A program made the translations under genes and the position numbers. DNA of 64,000 nucleotides, taken from the NCBI RefSeq assembly GCF_002743375.1, contig NZ_PDZC01000011.1, positions 56,429 to 120,428 on the forward strand, written 5' to 3'. Each line of letters starts with the position of its first letter. Within the stretch, counting starts at the first letter, position 1. This document shows positions 16,166 through 23,451 of this stretch, piece by piece. Source of the DNA: Sporosarcina sp. P34 (GTDB taxonomy: Bacteria; Bacillota; Bacilli; Bacillales_A; Planococcaceae). Under the pieces are notes generated by a model. It saw only the letters and a list, made by a program, of their open reading frames with translations. It was not told where the DNA came from and ran no database searches.

Positions 16166-16348
16166 TTGTCTTTGTCAGTGCAGCAACTATTGGAAAGCAA
16201 AGGGATTCAAGCTAAGCCAGAACATTTGGAAATCCTGGAAAGTCGCTGGAATGGGATGAAAAAGTTAAGAGGTACGCTAGAGAGTGTAAAAATCGAGGAC
16301 GCGGATATCGGGCTTCGAAATATTCCCGGAGGTGATCATATTGGCTAA
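16166..16348 (+). CDS. Small protein upstream of amidase, possible AtzG/GatC-like partner
   Basis: A 60-residue soluble protein (MSLSVQQLLESKGI..., ending IGLRNIPGGDHIG). The TTG at 16166 has GAAGGAG 9 bases upstream. A GTG at 16157 overlaps the ribosome binding site itself and is unlikely. Its last eight bases overlap the start of the amidase gene (16341), so the two are translationally coupled. Small helical proteins encoded next to or overlapping amidase-signature genes (AtzG beside AtzE, GatC beside GatA) form obligate complexes with the amidase. The size, helical N-terminus and polar C-terminal tail fit that idea. I do not see clear sequence identity to GatC, so the role is inferred from context. 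Confidence 0.7.
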   Translation: MSLSVQQLLESKGIQAKPEHLEILESRWNGMKKLRGTLESVKIEDADIGLRNIPGGDHIG

Positions 16349-17759
16349 AGATTTGATTCAGAAATCAGTCGAGGAATTGGCACCGCTTTTAGAAAGTGGA
16401 TCACTTTCACCAATTGAACTGACGAAGGCAGTGCTTGATCACGCAGAAGAAACGCAGGATACGATTAATGCCTATATGACAATTTACCGGGATGAAGCCG
16501 AACAGGCGGCACGTGAAGCAGAGAAAGAGATCAAAAATGGAAACTATCGAGGCATGTATCACGGAATTCCGATGGCCTTGAAAGATAATTTATATTTTAA
16601 AGGTAAAGTGACGACCATGTCTTCTAAAATTCATAAGGATTTCATTCCGGAAGACGATGCGACTGTAGTCAGTAAGTTACGAGACGCGGGTGTGATCTTT
16701 ACCGGTAAACTCAGCATGCACGAATATGCTTGGGGAATTACGAACAATAACCCCCACTACGGACCGGTCAGAAATCCTTGGGATACTGATAAAATTCCTG
16801 GCGGTTCGAGTGGTGGTTCGGGAGCTGCTGTTGCGGTCGGTTCAAGTGTCGCGTCATTAGGTACCGATACGGCTGGCTCCATCCGTATTCCGTCATCAAT
16901 TTGCGGCATCGTCGGATTGAAGCCGACACATGGGCGAGTCAGTAAATACGGATGCTATCCTTTGGCATGGTCGCTCGATCATATCGGACCAATGACGAAG
17001 ACGATTAAAGACGCAGCGGGAATGATGGATATTATTTCAGGATACGACGCAAAAGATCCAACTTCAGTCGATACTCCTGTAGGCCAACATTTGGAGAGAA
17101 TAAAGGGCGATGTCAGTGGTTTAGTTATTGGCGTTAATGAAGAATACTTCTTCAATGAAGTAGACAACGATGTAGATCAAGTGGTGCGGGGAACGATTAA
17201 AGCGCTAACCGATCAAGGTGCGAGAGTAGAAGTGGTTAAGATTCCAACTCTTAAATATGCAGAGTGGGCAGAGCTGGTCACGTCACTTTCAGAAGCGTCA
17301 ACCATTCATCACGAAGACATGCTGAAGCGACCGCAAGATTTCGGTGATGATATCCGCATGCTATTCGAGCTGGGAGAACTGCCGTCTGCTGTCGATTATC
17401 TTCAAGCACAGCAAGTACGTCGTCAGTTGAAGCAAGAATTCCATGAAGTATTCCAGAAAGTCGATGTGTTGATTGCACCGACACTGCCTGTAGTAGCTAG
17501 CAAAATCGGCGAAGATACAGTGGACTTAAATGGCAAGCAAGTAGACTTAATTGACAATATTATACGCTTTACAGGGCCTAGTAACTTAACAGGTAACCCT
17601 GCATTGTCAGTGCCGGGTGGTTTCAAGGGAGACCTTCCTGTAGGTGTACAAATTATCGGACCTGCCTTCTCGGAAGCCTTATTGCTGGATGTTGGCTATG
17701 CAATCGAACAGACAAACCCTATGAAAAACAGAAAGCCTGCTCTACTAACAAGAGCGTAA
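16341..17759 (+). CDS. Amidase signature family enzyme (GatA/AtzE-like)
   Basis: A 472-residue cytoplasmic amide hydrolase. The Ser-cisSer-Lys triad is visible: Lys in GIPMALKDNLY, Ser in the glycine-rich GGSSGGSGAAVAVG and the nucleophile Ser in TDTAGSIRIPSS. These enzymes split a C-N amide bond, or supply ammonia as GatA does. The window has no gatB, so this is more likely a stand-alone or AtzE-like amidase than part of the tRNA amidotransferase. The TTG start at 16341 is preceded by a near-perfect GGAGGTGATC; a GTG at 16332 lies inside that site. It overlaps the small upstream gene by 8 bases. The substrate is unknown. Confidence 0.88.
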   Translation: MAKDLIQKSVEELAPLLESGSLSPIELTKAVLDHAEETQDTINAYMTIYRDEAEQAAREAEKEIKNGNYRGMYHGIPMALKDNLYFKGKVTTMSSKIHKDFIPEDDATVVSKLRDAGVIFTGKLSMHEYAWGITNNNPHYGPVRNPWDTDKIPGGSSGGSGAAVAVGSSVASLGTDTAGSIRIPSSICGIVGLKPTHGRVSKYGCYPLAWSLDHIGPMTKTIKDAAGMMDIISGYDAKDPTSVDTPVGQHLERIKGDVSGLVIGVNEEYFFNEVDNDVDQVVRGTIKALTDQGARVEVVKIPTLKYAEWAELVTSLSEASTIHHEDMLKRPQDFGDDIRMLFELGELPSAVDYLQAQQVRRQLKQEFHEVFQKVDVLIAPTLPVVASKIGEDTVDLNGKQVDLIDNIIRFTGPSNLTGNPALSVPGGFKGDLPVGVQIIGPAFSEALLLDVGYAIEQTNPMKNRKPALLTRA

Positions 17760-17763
17760 AATG

Positions 17764-17803
17764 AAAAAAACTCCGCGGTCAACCCATGGCCGCGGAGTTT
17801 TTT
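17764..17803 (+). terminator. Terminator after amidase gene
   Basis: A GC-rich stem (CTCCGCGG and its complement) flanked by A and T runs, with a loop of about 11 bases. Confidence 0.92.
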
Positions 17804-17806
17804 GGT

Positions 17807-17929
17807 ATGTACTCGCTCTTCGACGAAGCGGTACAGACGATTCGACTTTACTTCTTCGCTATCACAAACCCAGCTGCACCAAACTTCAACCCAAATCCGT
17901 TTGTGCAATTGCTGTTACTAGTAGTATAA
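17807..17929 (+). pseudogene. Relic fragment similar to the S-layer protein gene
   Basis: This stretch can be read as about 40 codons ending in TAA that contain YFFAITNPAAPNFNP. Bases 17867-17888 are identical over 22 bp to 24040-24061 inside the third SLH domain of the S-layer gene, where the peptide reads YFDITNPAAPNFRP, in the same frame and orientation. An exact 22-bp match is very unlikely by chance in a window this size. The flanks do not look like an SLH protein, so I read it as a fossil of an S-layer gene copy or a converted scrap. It has no ribosome binding site. Confidence 0.5.
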
Positions 17930-18096
17930 CCTAACAAAAGCCCAATAAACGCAAATCATCAAACTGTGAAGAATGTCATACTTCTGTAGTGTTTGGCATG
18001 AAAATGAGATAAATTACAATAACCTTACACTAACCTTTCAATACAGTATAATATGCTGAATGTTCAGATTATATACCAATGAGTCTGAAAATTCAA

Positions 18097-19455
18097 TTAC
18101 ATTAATTTCGAAATAAACATTGTAGCTATTCCGAAATAAATCAGTAACGACAGAATGTCATTAATCGTAGTAATTAAAGGGCCAGAAGCTACAGCAGGGT
18201 CTACTTTAAATTTATTGAGAATCAACGGAATAACAGTCCCGGCAATTGTTCCAATAATCAGTGTAGCGACCAAAGACGAACCAACTACTAATCCAAGTGT
18301 AAAACTGCCTTGCCATATATACGCAATCACAGCGATAGCGGCACCACAAACGACACCTAGTATAACGCCGACAATTAATTCTCTAAAGACTAAGCGCAAG
18401 GACTTTTTCATATCCAAATCTTCAGATACTAAACCACGCACAACGACGGCCAAAGATTGAGTTCCTGTATTACCAGTCATACCGGCAATCATCGGCATGA
18501 AGAAAGCGAGCGCGACAACAGCTTCCAATGTTGCTTCAAATTTGGAAATGATACTGCCTGAAACGAGTCCGATCAATAATAAAAGAATCAGCCAAGGCAG
18601 TCTACGATAGGCTGCTACGACAGGTTTTGTATGAAAATCTATAGATTTACCGGAAGCAAAAAGCATTTCAATATCTTTATTTGCCTCTCTAACAACTAAA
18701 TCCAGTACTTCATCGGTGCGAATAATTCCTACTAAGACATTCTCTTCGTTGACAACGGGGAGCGATACGAAATCAAATCGTCCAATCATTTTGGCTACAT
18801 CGCCTTGATCCGTTGTATCGAGTACTTTGGCTAGGCCGGTTTCCATGATTTCTGTTACATTGCTATCTGCCTGCGCGAGCAATAAATCTCGGTAAGAAAG
18901 CACACCGATTAATTGCTTTTCATCATTAATGATATATACGTAATTCAAGTAATGGGCAAATGCTTCATAATGCTTGAGCTTTTCAATCGCTTTCTCGACG
19001 GTATAGGATTGATGAATCCATACATACCGTGTCGTCATAATACGTCCAGCGGAATATTTCGGATATTTTCTTCGCTGTCGAATATTTCTTTTTTCCTCGT
19101 GTCGCAAATCCGCTATGAGTTTCTCTACTTGTTTATCTGAAAGATCGCTCAAAAGATAAGATAGATCTTCACCTTTCATTTCTTCCAGTAGTTCGGTGGA
19201 ACGGACTGGTCCTACTAAATCCAATGCGCGTAATTGTTCATTTTTCGAAAGGTACCCTAGCATGTGTACTAAAGTTTTTTTATCTAATACTTCCAAAAAT
19301 GTAGTATGTCGTTTTAGCGGCAATCTTTTATATTGAGCAGCGACTTCCGCAGGTTCTAGTTCACCAATTGCTTTTTTTAAGGATTCCAGATTACCGTCTT
19401 TAATCAATTGTATAATCGCTCGTGATACATCGTCACGATTCCGTGTCACTGGCAT
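18097..19455 (-). CDS. mgtE: MgtE magnesium transporter
   Basis: A 452-residue Mg2+ channel/transporter with the full MgtE layout: an N-terminal superhelical domain (residues 1-130, with VLDKKTLVHMLGYLSKNEQL), two CBS domains (about 135-255, AFAHYLNYVYIINDEKQLIGVLSYRDLL and DFVSLPVVNEENVLVGIIRTDE) that sense internal Mg2+, and a membrane domain of five helices from about residue 285. The membrane part has PMIAGMTGNTGTQSLAVVVRGL, the conserved pore region. The ATG at 19455 follows GAGAGAGGTGCG. The leader was searched by eye for an M-box (Mg2+ riboswitch) and none was recognised, so regulation may rest on the CBS domains alone. Confidence 0.95.
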   Translation of the reverse strand: MPVTRNRDDVSRAIIQLIKDGNLESLKKAIGELEPAEVAAQYKRLPLKRHTTFLEVLDKKTLVHMLGYLSKNEQLRALDLVGPVRSTELLEEMKGEDLSYLLSDLSDKQVEKLIADLRHEEKRNIRQRRKYPKYSAGRIMTTRYVWIHQSYTVEKAIEKLKHYEAFAHYLNYVYIINDEKQLIGVLSYRDLLLAQADSNVTEIMETGLAKVLDTTDQGDVAKMIGRFDFVSLPVVNEENVLVGIIRTDEVLDLVVREANKDIEMLFASGKSIDFHTKPVVAAYRRLPWLILLLLIGLVSGSIISKFEATLEAVVALAFFMPMIAGMTGNTGTQSLAVVVRGLVSEDLDMKKSLRLVFRELIVGVILGVVCGAAIAVIAYIWQGSFTLGLVVGSSLVATLIIGTIAGTVIPLILNKFKVDPAVASGPLITTINDILSLLIYFGIATMFISKLM

Positions 19456-19861
19456 CTAACGCACCTCTCTCGTCTATAAATAGTTATGGTCATTCAATCA
19501 TTCCCTCATATAGGAGGAAAGAAACCATAAGACATCATTTAATGTCATGTTGGCCAATTGGCTCTGAATCTATTAGTGTACTTGAATCCATCAATGGACT
19601 TTGTTCTAGTTCTAATAGAAAATATTTATGCTGTTTTTATTACTACCCCGTTTTATCCAATTAACACTGGAAAAAGTACGTAGCTACCGAAACGTACTAT
19701 AAATTATAGGTCTTAAGACTCCAATTGTCATACAAATCTGACCAGAAACCTGCCATTTGTAACATAAGACGTGCTGATGTCACGGCATTGTTTCACGTTT
19801 GTAATCTTTTTGTAATATAGTCTTGGTAAGCTAAAGCTATTAAATCATTAGGGGTGGCGTA
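19456..19861. other. 406-bp divergent intergenic region between mgtE and the LysM-3D gene
   Basis: The part near mgtE is AT-rich with a short hairpin (CCTC-CTATAT-GAGG on the minus strand) and an imperfect hairpin GACAT/ATGTC. No riboswitch was recognised. The right end carries the WalR site of the LysM-3D gene (19800-19816). Nothing else could be supported. Confidence 0.4.
19800..19816 (+). promoter_or_regulatory. WalR box upstream of the LysM-3D gene
   Basis: TGTAAT, five bases, TGTAAT: an exact match to the WalR (YycF) consensus TGTWAH-N5-TGTWAH, 46 bases before the start codon. In Bacillus subtilis the similar gene yocH is a known WalRK target. Confidence 0.8.
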
Positions 19862-20443
19862 TTGAAGAAGTTAGTATTTGCATTGACAGTAGCCATGTTC
19901 ATCACACTATTCACAAGCGGAATGAACGAAACGTCTGCTGCAGCATCAGTTCATACAGTTAAAAAAGGTGACACACTATATAAAATCTCACAACAACATA
20001 AAGTGTCTGTCTCAAACATTAAACAATGGAATAACTTAAAATCGACAGTTATTTATCCAAAACAAAAATTACGTTTAGTAAAGTCTTCTAAAGTGGCTGC
20101 TAGCACTCCGAAGAAACAAAGCACACCTTCACGTTCAAATGGAGCGAATGTCTCTAAAGAACTTATGGTAAGTGCAACAGCGTATACAGCACATTGTAAT
20201 GGCTGTTCAGGTATTACAAGAACAGGATTGAACTTACGTAAAAATCCTGACTTGAAAGTCATTGCAGTAGATCCACGAGTTATCGAATTAGGAACAAAAG
20301 TTCACGTTGAAGGGTACGGATATGCTATCGCTGGAGATACTGGCGGAGCAATCAAGGGGAACAAAATCGACGTATTCATTCCAAATAAATCACGTGCCTA
20401 CGAATGGGGACGTAAAAATGTAAAAGTAAAAGTATTGAACTAA
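19862..20443 (+). CDS. Secreted LysM-3D domain cell-wall protein (YocH-like)
   Basis: A 193-residue exported protein. A signal peptide covers about residues 1-27 (KKLVFALTVAMFITLFTSG). One LysM peptidoglycan-binding domain follows (VHTVKKGDTLYKIS...IYPKQKLRLV, about 31-76), then a Ser/Lys-rich linker and a C-terminal 3D domain with its three aspartates (VIAVDP, AGDTGG, KIDVF). The 3D domain shares the double-psi barrel fold of lytic transglycosylases such as MltA. YocH of Bacillus subtilis has two LysM domains and the same 3D domain; this one has a single LysM. The TTG start follows GGGGTGG. The exact WalR box upstream supports a role in wall turnover during growth. Confidence 0.88.
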   Translation: MKKLVFALTVAMFITLFTSGMNETSAAASVHTVKKGDTLYKISQQHKVSVSNIKQWNNLKSTVIYPKQKLRLVKSSKVAASTPKKQSTPSRSNGANVSKELMVSATAYTAHCNGCSGITRTGLNLRKNPDLKVIAVDPRVIELGTKVHVEGYGYAIAGDTGGAIKGNKIDVFIPNKSRAYEWGRKNVKVKVLN

Positions 20444-20450
20444 GATATGG

Positions 20451-20486
20451 AAAGCTCACACAGCGTAACTGCTGCGTGGGCTTTTT
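20451..20486 (+). terminator. Terminator after LysM-3D gene
   Basis: A 14-bp stem with two G-U pairs (AAAGCTCACACAGC) and six T residues. Confidence 0.88.
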
Positions 20487-20523
20487 TGAATAGTGCGTAC
20501 GATTATTTATACCTTCTCATTAA

Positions 20524-20560
20524 CAAAAAAACATGAAACCCAATTTATAGGCATCATGTT
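20524..20560 (-). terminator. Terminator of the GGDEF gene
   Basis: On the minus strand AACATGA pairs with TCATGTT around an inner GCC/GGG pairing, followed by seven T residues. It lies just downstream of the diguanylate cyclase stop codon. Confidence 0.75.
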
Positions 20561-20564
20561 TACG

Positions 20565-21977
20565 TTATGTGAAAGAGACGACTTGGTTTTTGCCATTCTC
20601 TTTTGCTTTGTATAGAGCGAGATCCGCTAAATGAAACAATTCATTGAAAGATTGCTCACTACACATTTTATTGTCACTAAGCCCTATGCTAATAGTTAGT
20701 GGAATGGGTATCACAGTAGAAGAAGTAGACAAAGACTCAATTTTTCTAGCGAGTACAGAAGCTTTCTTTATTGCGTCTGCTAATGAAATGTCTTGTATTA
20801 CTAAAACGAATTCATCACCACCGAATCGAGCAAGTACGTCTTCTTTTCTAATTTCATTCATAGAAGTACGCGCTACGAATTTAATCGCTTCATCGCCAAT
20901 TAGATGGCCATATGTGTCATTCATCGCTTTTAAATTATCGATGTCATAGACCAAGCACACAACGGATTTTTTAGTTAATGTTGCTTCGGCCAACCATAGA
21001 TTAGTTGTTTCTTCCAAATACTTTCGGTTATAAATACCTGTTAAGTAATCCACGTTTTCGCTAGTTTTACTAGCAGAGCTTTGCAAACGAATTTGCAATT
21101 CGAGTGCTATCTTTACCCAGCAACTGTCTTCAATTTCATGCAGTAAATTGATATACTTTTTCTGGATGTTGGCTAGTTCATCAAAGCTACATAGTTTTTC
21201 AGCTAACATAATACGTTTTTGCTGAATATCTTTTAAGAGAGTGTAATCTCTCCATTTTTCTTCTCGTTCTAAGGCATTGGTATAAAAATGGAAGGCTTTT
21301 TTAGAATCACCTATGAACTCATAAAATCTGCCTTTCAAAATTTCAAGAACTGCTAATTCACGAGGATGATGGTCTATAGTAGGTAATTGGCTTAAATACT
21401 GTAGGCTAGTCATCGCGCAATTAGGGCTTTGTAGATTGATAGCGGATTCAATTGCGTATAAATGCGCTCGGATTATTAAAATTTCTCTGTCCACACCTTT
21501 CTTCTTTGCGGAAGAAATGGCTAGCTGGGCAAACTCCGAAGCTTTCTCAAATTGTTCCTTTTTATTGTACAGATGACTTAGTTGACTGTATGCCATGCTA
21601 ATATACGAATAGTCTTCAATTTCTAGCGCGATGGACAGCATATCTTCTAGTAATTTTTGTCCCCTAGTATAATCCAATGCAAATGAGCTAACAAAATATT
21701 GCAAATAATAGGAGCGCATCCAATCAGACTTTTTGCCATACGAAATACATTGTGTGTGATGTTCTTCTATATGGAATAGAACTTTTTCGTAATTTCCGAC
21801 GTAGTAATAGGATATAGCGTACATGTAATGAGCAGACAAAACAGCTTCTTTGTTTGAAGACAAAAGACCTTTACTTAATAAATCTTCTGCATGTTTAATG
21901 ACTAAATCATGACGTCCAGCATTTTTTACTTCGTTAATTTTACGCCGCACAGCGTTTATCTCGTTTTCCCCCGTCAT
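20565..21977 (-). CDS. Soluble TPR-GGDEF diguanylate cyclase
   Basis: A 470-residue cytoplasmic protein without membrane segments. About 290 N-terminal residues form tandem helical repeats of TPR type (for example YISMAYSQLSHLYNKKEQFEKASEFAQLAISSA split across two helices, and ILKGRFYEFIGDSKKAFHFY). The C-terminal GGDEF domain starts near residue 305 (DYLTGIYNRKYLEE) and has the intact active-site motif FGGDEF near residue 386. RKED lies exactly five residues before it, a complete inhibitory I-site (RxxD). It should therefore make cyclic di-GMP and be feedback-inhibited. The TPR part probably binds a protein or peptide signal. The ATG follows TTGGAGGAGAG. No EAL or PilZ gene is near. Confidence 0.9.
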   Translation of the reverse strand: MTGENEINAVRRKINEVKNAGRHDLVIKHAEDLLSKGLLSSNKEAVLSAHYMYAISYYYVGNYEKVLFHIEEHHTQCISYGKKSDWMRSYYLQYFVSSFALDYTRGQKLLEDMLSIALEIEDYSYISMAYSQLSHLYNKKEQFEKASEFAQLAISSAKKKGVDREILIIRAHLYAIESAINLQSPNCAMTSLQYLSQLPTIDHHPRELAVLEILKGRFYEFIGDSKKAFHFYTNALEREEKWRDYTLLKDIQQKRIMLAEKLCSFDELANIQKKYINLLHEIEDSCWVKIALELQIRLQSSASKTSENVDYLTGIYNRKYLEETTNLWLAEATLTKKSVVCLVYDIDNLKAMNDTYGHLIGDEAIKFVARTSMNEIRKEDVLARFGGDEFVLVIQDISLADAIKKASVLARKIESLSTSSTVIPIPLTISIGLSDNKMCSEQSFNELFHLADLALYKAKENGKNQVVSFT

Positions 21978-22167
21978 CGTTTCTCTCCTCCAATATAGGA
22001 AGTATCATTTTATTTACTAGTTCATTTATCACTTTATACATTTGGAATACATTTACATTATATCATTTTTAGAATAAATAGATATAATCAAATAGGCCAT
22101 TTTAATCTATGTTTTAATTTATATCTATTTTTATTTAGTTGTTTATACCCTGGTAATCAAAAGTATA

Positions 22168-22200
22168 AACGTCCTACTTCAAAATATGAAGTAAGACGTT
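22168..22200 (-). terminator. Probable terminator of the 99-residue protein gene
   Basis: A long stem (AACGTC, one mismatch, TACTTCA) with a 5-base loop just after the stop codon of the minus-strand gene. The T tract is interrupted, so the strength is uncertain. Confidence 0.55.
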
Positions 22201-22221
22201 GGATTATACACTATTTGACTC

Positions 22222-22521
22222 TTATTTTGATTGTATTTGTTTAAATAGAAGAATGAATTTCTCTGGTTCCTCTTCAATTTCAAATGTAAAAACTCCTTCA
22301 TTTGTGTGAAGATAAAATAATCCTGATTGTCCTGAGAACGGACGGTAGGACAAATCAAAAACGTGTTGTAAAGGGAAAGTTCGTTGAGACGTCGTAATTC
22401 GATCTCGGAATAAACAAATCGTGTGGTAAGACTTTTGATAGGTTTGTTCTAAGCGGTCCACGACTCGGTTTATGGAAATATAGCTAAGCGAATGAATCAA
22501 CTGATCACTTGAGTTATTCAT
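22222..22521 (-). CDS. Hypothetical protein, possible PH-like fold
   Basis: A 99-residue soluble protein that I do not recognise. It starts with an amphipathic helix (SDQLIHSLSYISINRVVDRLEQTY), continues with short strands (YHTICLFRDRITTSQRTFPL, then GLFYLHTNEGVFTFEIEE) and ends in a helix (PEKFILLFKQIQSK). Strands followed by a capping helix resemble a small PH-like domain, but this is only a pattern impression. The ATG follows CAGGAGGGTAATTA, so it is very probably translated. It lies between the GGDEF gene and the VanZ-like gene on the same strand, with gaps of about 245 and 92 bases, and has its own hairpin downstream. Confidence 0.7.
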   Translation of the reverse strand: MNNSSDQLIHSLSYISINRVVDRLEQTYQKSYHTICLFRDRITTSQRTFPLQHVFDLSYRPFSGQSGLFYLHTNEGVFTFEIEEEPEKFILLFKQIQSK

Positions 22522-22613
22522 TAATTACCCTCCTGTTTCGTCACTAGCATAGCATAGAGTAGTATGCTCATAAAAACGTTAGGAATACTAAAAACCTAAA
22601 TATTGCTATGGAC

Positions 22614-23090
22614 CTAATTCTTACGTAAGCGTTTCATTACACGAACGACAGCTACTACTAAAAGAAACGTTACAGCGCCAGTCATGTCTAAATACACGTC
22701 TTGCATGGTTGCTGTGCGGCCTCCTGTAAAATATTGACGCAATTCATCAGCGCACGCTAGCAGAAAGGTAAATAAAGCGGCCAATAATAAGCGACCTGTA
22801 CGTTTAGGTAATAGCCAATAAATTACCAAAGCTAAAAAACCAAATGTAAGGAAATGTGCAGCTTTTCGGATCAGGAATTCTACAAAGTGATAATATCCAC
22901 GTTCATCAATAGAGATCGTTCTATTCCAATAGCTGAATTCCCACGTGGATAGGATAGCCTTCCCGGGTTCCCCCGGTAGCAATTCTTGTAATGTAGAGAC
23001 AAGCGATTGCTGTTCATACGTCTGACTGGATGAGATGGATAGCCCGACTAACATGCTTATAAGTAAGAGAAGAGCAAGTAATTTTTTCAT
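22614..23090 (-). CDS. VanZ-like membrane protein
   Basis: A 158-residue membrane protein with four hydrophobic segments: an N-terminal one (LLALLLLISMLVGLSIS), FLTFGFLALVIYWLLP, LLLAALFTFLLACADE and a C-terminal one. The motif RKAAHFLTFGFLALV followed by DELRQYFTGGRTATMQDVYLD is the signature of the VanZ-like family (teicoplanin-resistance protein VanZ and many relatives of unknown function). Hallmark residues seen are His in KAAHF, Glu/Gln in DELRQ and Asp in DVYLD. No clear ribosome binding site precedes the ATG. A GATACAAT lies about 9 bases upstream and could be a -10 box, so a leaderless transcript is possible. The role is probably in the cell envelope. Confidence 0.82.
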   Translation of the reverse strand: MKKLLALLLLISMLVGLSISSSQTYEQQSLVSTLQELLPGEPGKAILSTWEFSYWNRTISIDERGYYHFVEFLIRKAAHFLTFGFLALVIYWLLPKRTGRLLLAALFTFLLACADELRQYFTGGRTATMQDVYLDMTGAVTFLLVVAVVRVMKRLRKN

Positions 23091-23451
23091 ATGGGGATTG
23101 TATCATGAAAAGTAACTTCTAATGTAAGTAAGTTAGATTTTTATTTGACATTACAAAGTTACAAGCTTGTTACCTGACTGTAATATGAAAGTTGTATAGT
23201 ACATTCAGGTTGGCGATTCCATAATTTATACTAGCTGTCCATCATTTGCCATTACCAATCGTGGGAAAGTATGTTAATATAAATTCGAGTAGCTAGTAAT
23301 CACTTTTTTATTTTATATTCTTGATTCTATTAATAGTCTTTAGGATTATTTAATAGGAAAGAGGGTATTAGAATGGGAGAGTGGTTTTTATGTTGCTCTA
23401 CAACCAACCAGCAATCACGCTTATAAACGAACTAAAGGAGGAAATTATTTA
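23091..23451 (+). promoter_or_regulatory. 361-bp upstream region of the S-layer gene
   Basis: Long AT-rich leader. A candidate SigA promoter is TTGCCA (23246-23251), 18 bases, TATGTT (23270-23275), giving a leader of about 170 bases. A perfect TTGACA at 23145-23150 has no good -10 partner. TGTAAC and TGTAAT on the minus strand near 23150-23166 are only 2 bases apart, not the 5 required for WalR. A short reading frame lies at 23373-23426. Long leaders are usual for S-layer genes, whose mRNAs are very stable. Confidence 0.45.
23373..23426 (+). CDS. Possible 17-residue leader peptide before the S-layer gene
   Basis: ATG at 23373 has GAGGG 7 bases upstream and opens a 17-codon frame, MGEWFLCCSTTNQQSRL, ending 25 bases before the S-layer start codon. 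The spacing of its ribosome binding site is good and the peptide has two adjacent cysteines. It could be a regulatory leader peptide, or chance. No hairpin or terminator was seen between it and the S-layer gene. Confidence 0.4.
   Translation: MGEWFLCCSTTNQQSRL

Noticed and set aside
18026..18055. Promoter-like TTACAC-N16-TATAAT facing into the end of mgtE
   Set aside because: No gene or hairpin follows in that direction; it could drive an antisense RNA, but nothing else supports it.
18070..18100. CodY-like half match (CTGAAAATT)
   Set aside because: Four mismatches to the full consensus, and it lies between convergent gene ends where there is no promoter to control.
19456..19660. M-box (Mg2+) riboswitch before mgtE
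   Set aside because: A CTCCTATATGAGG-like phrase raised the idea, but the other conserved M-box parts and a terminator are missing and it lies too close to the gene.
23145..23170. WalR box near the VanZ-like and S-layer genes
   Set aside because: Two TGTAAH half-sites exist, but they are only 2 bases apart and not 5.
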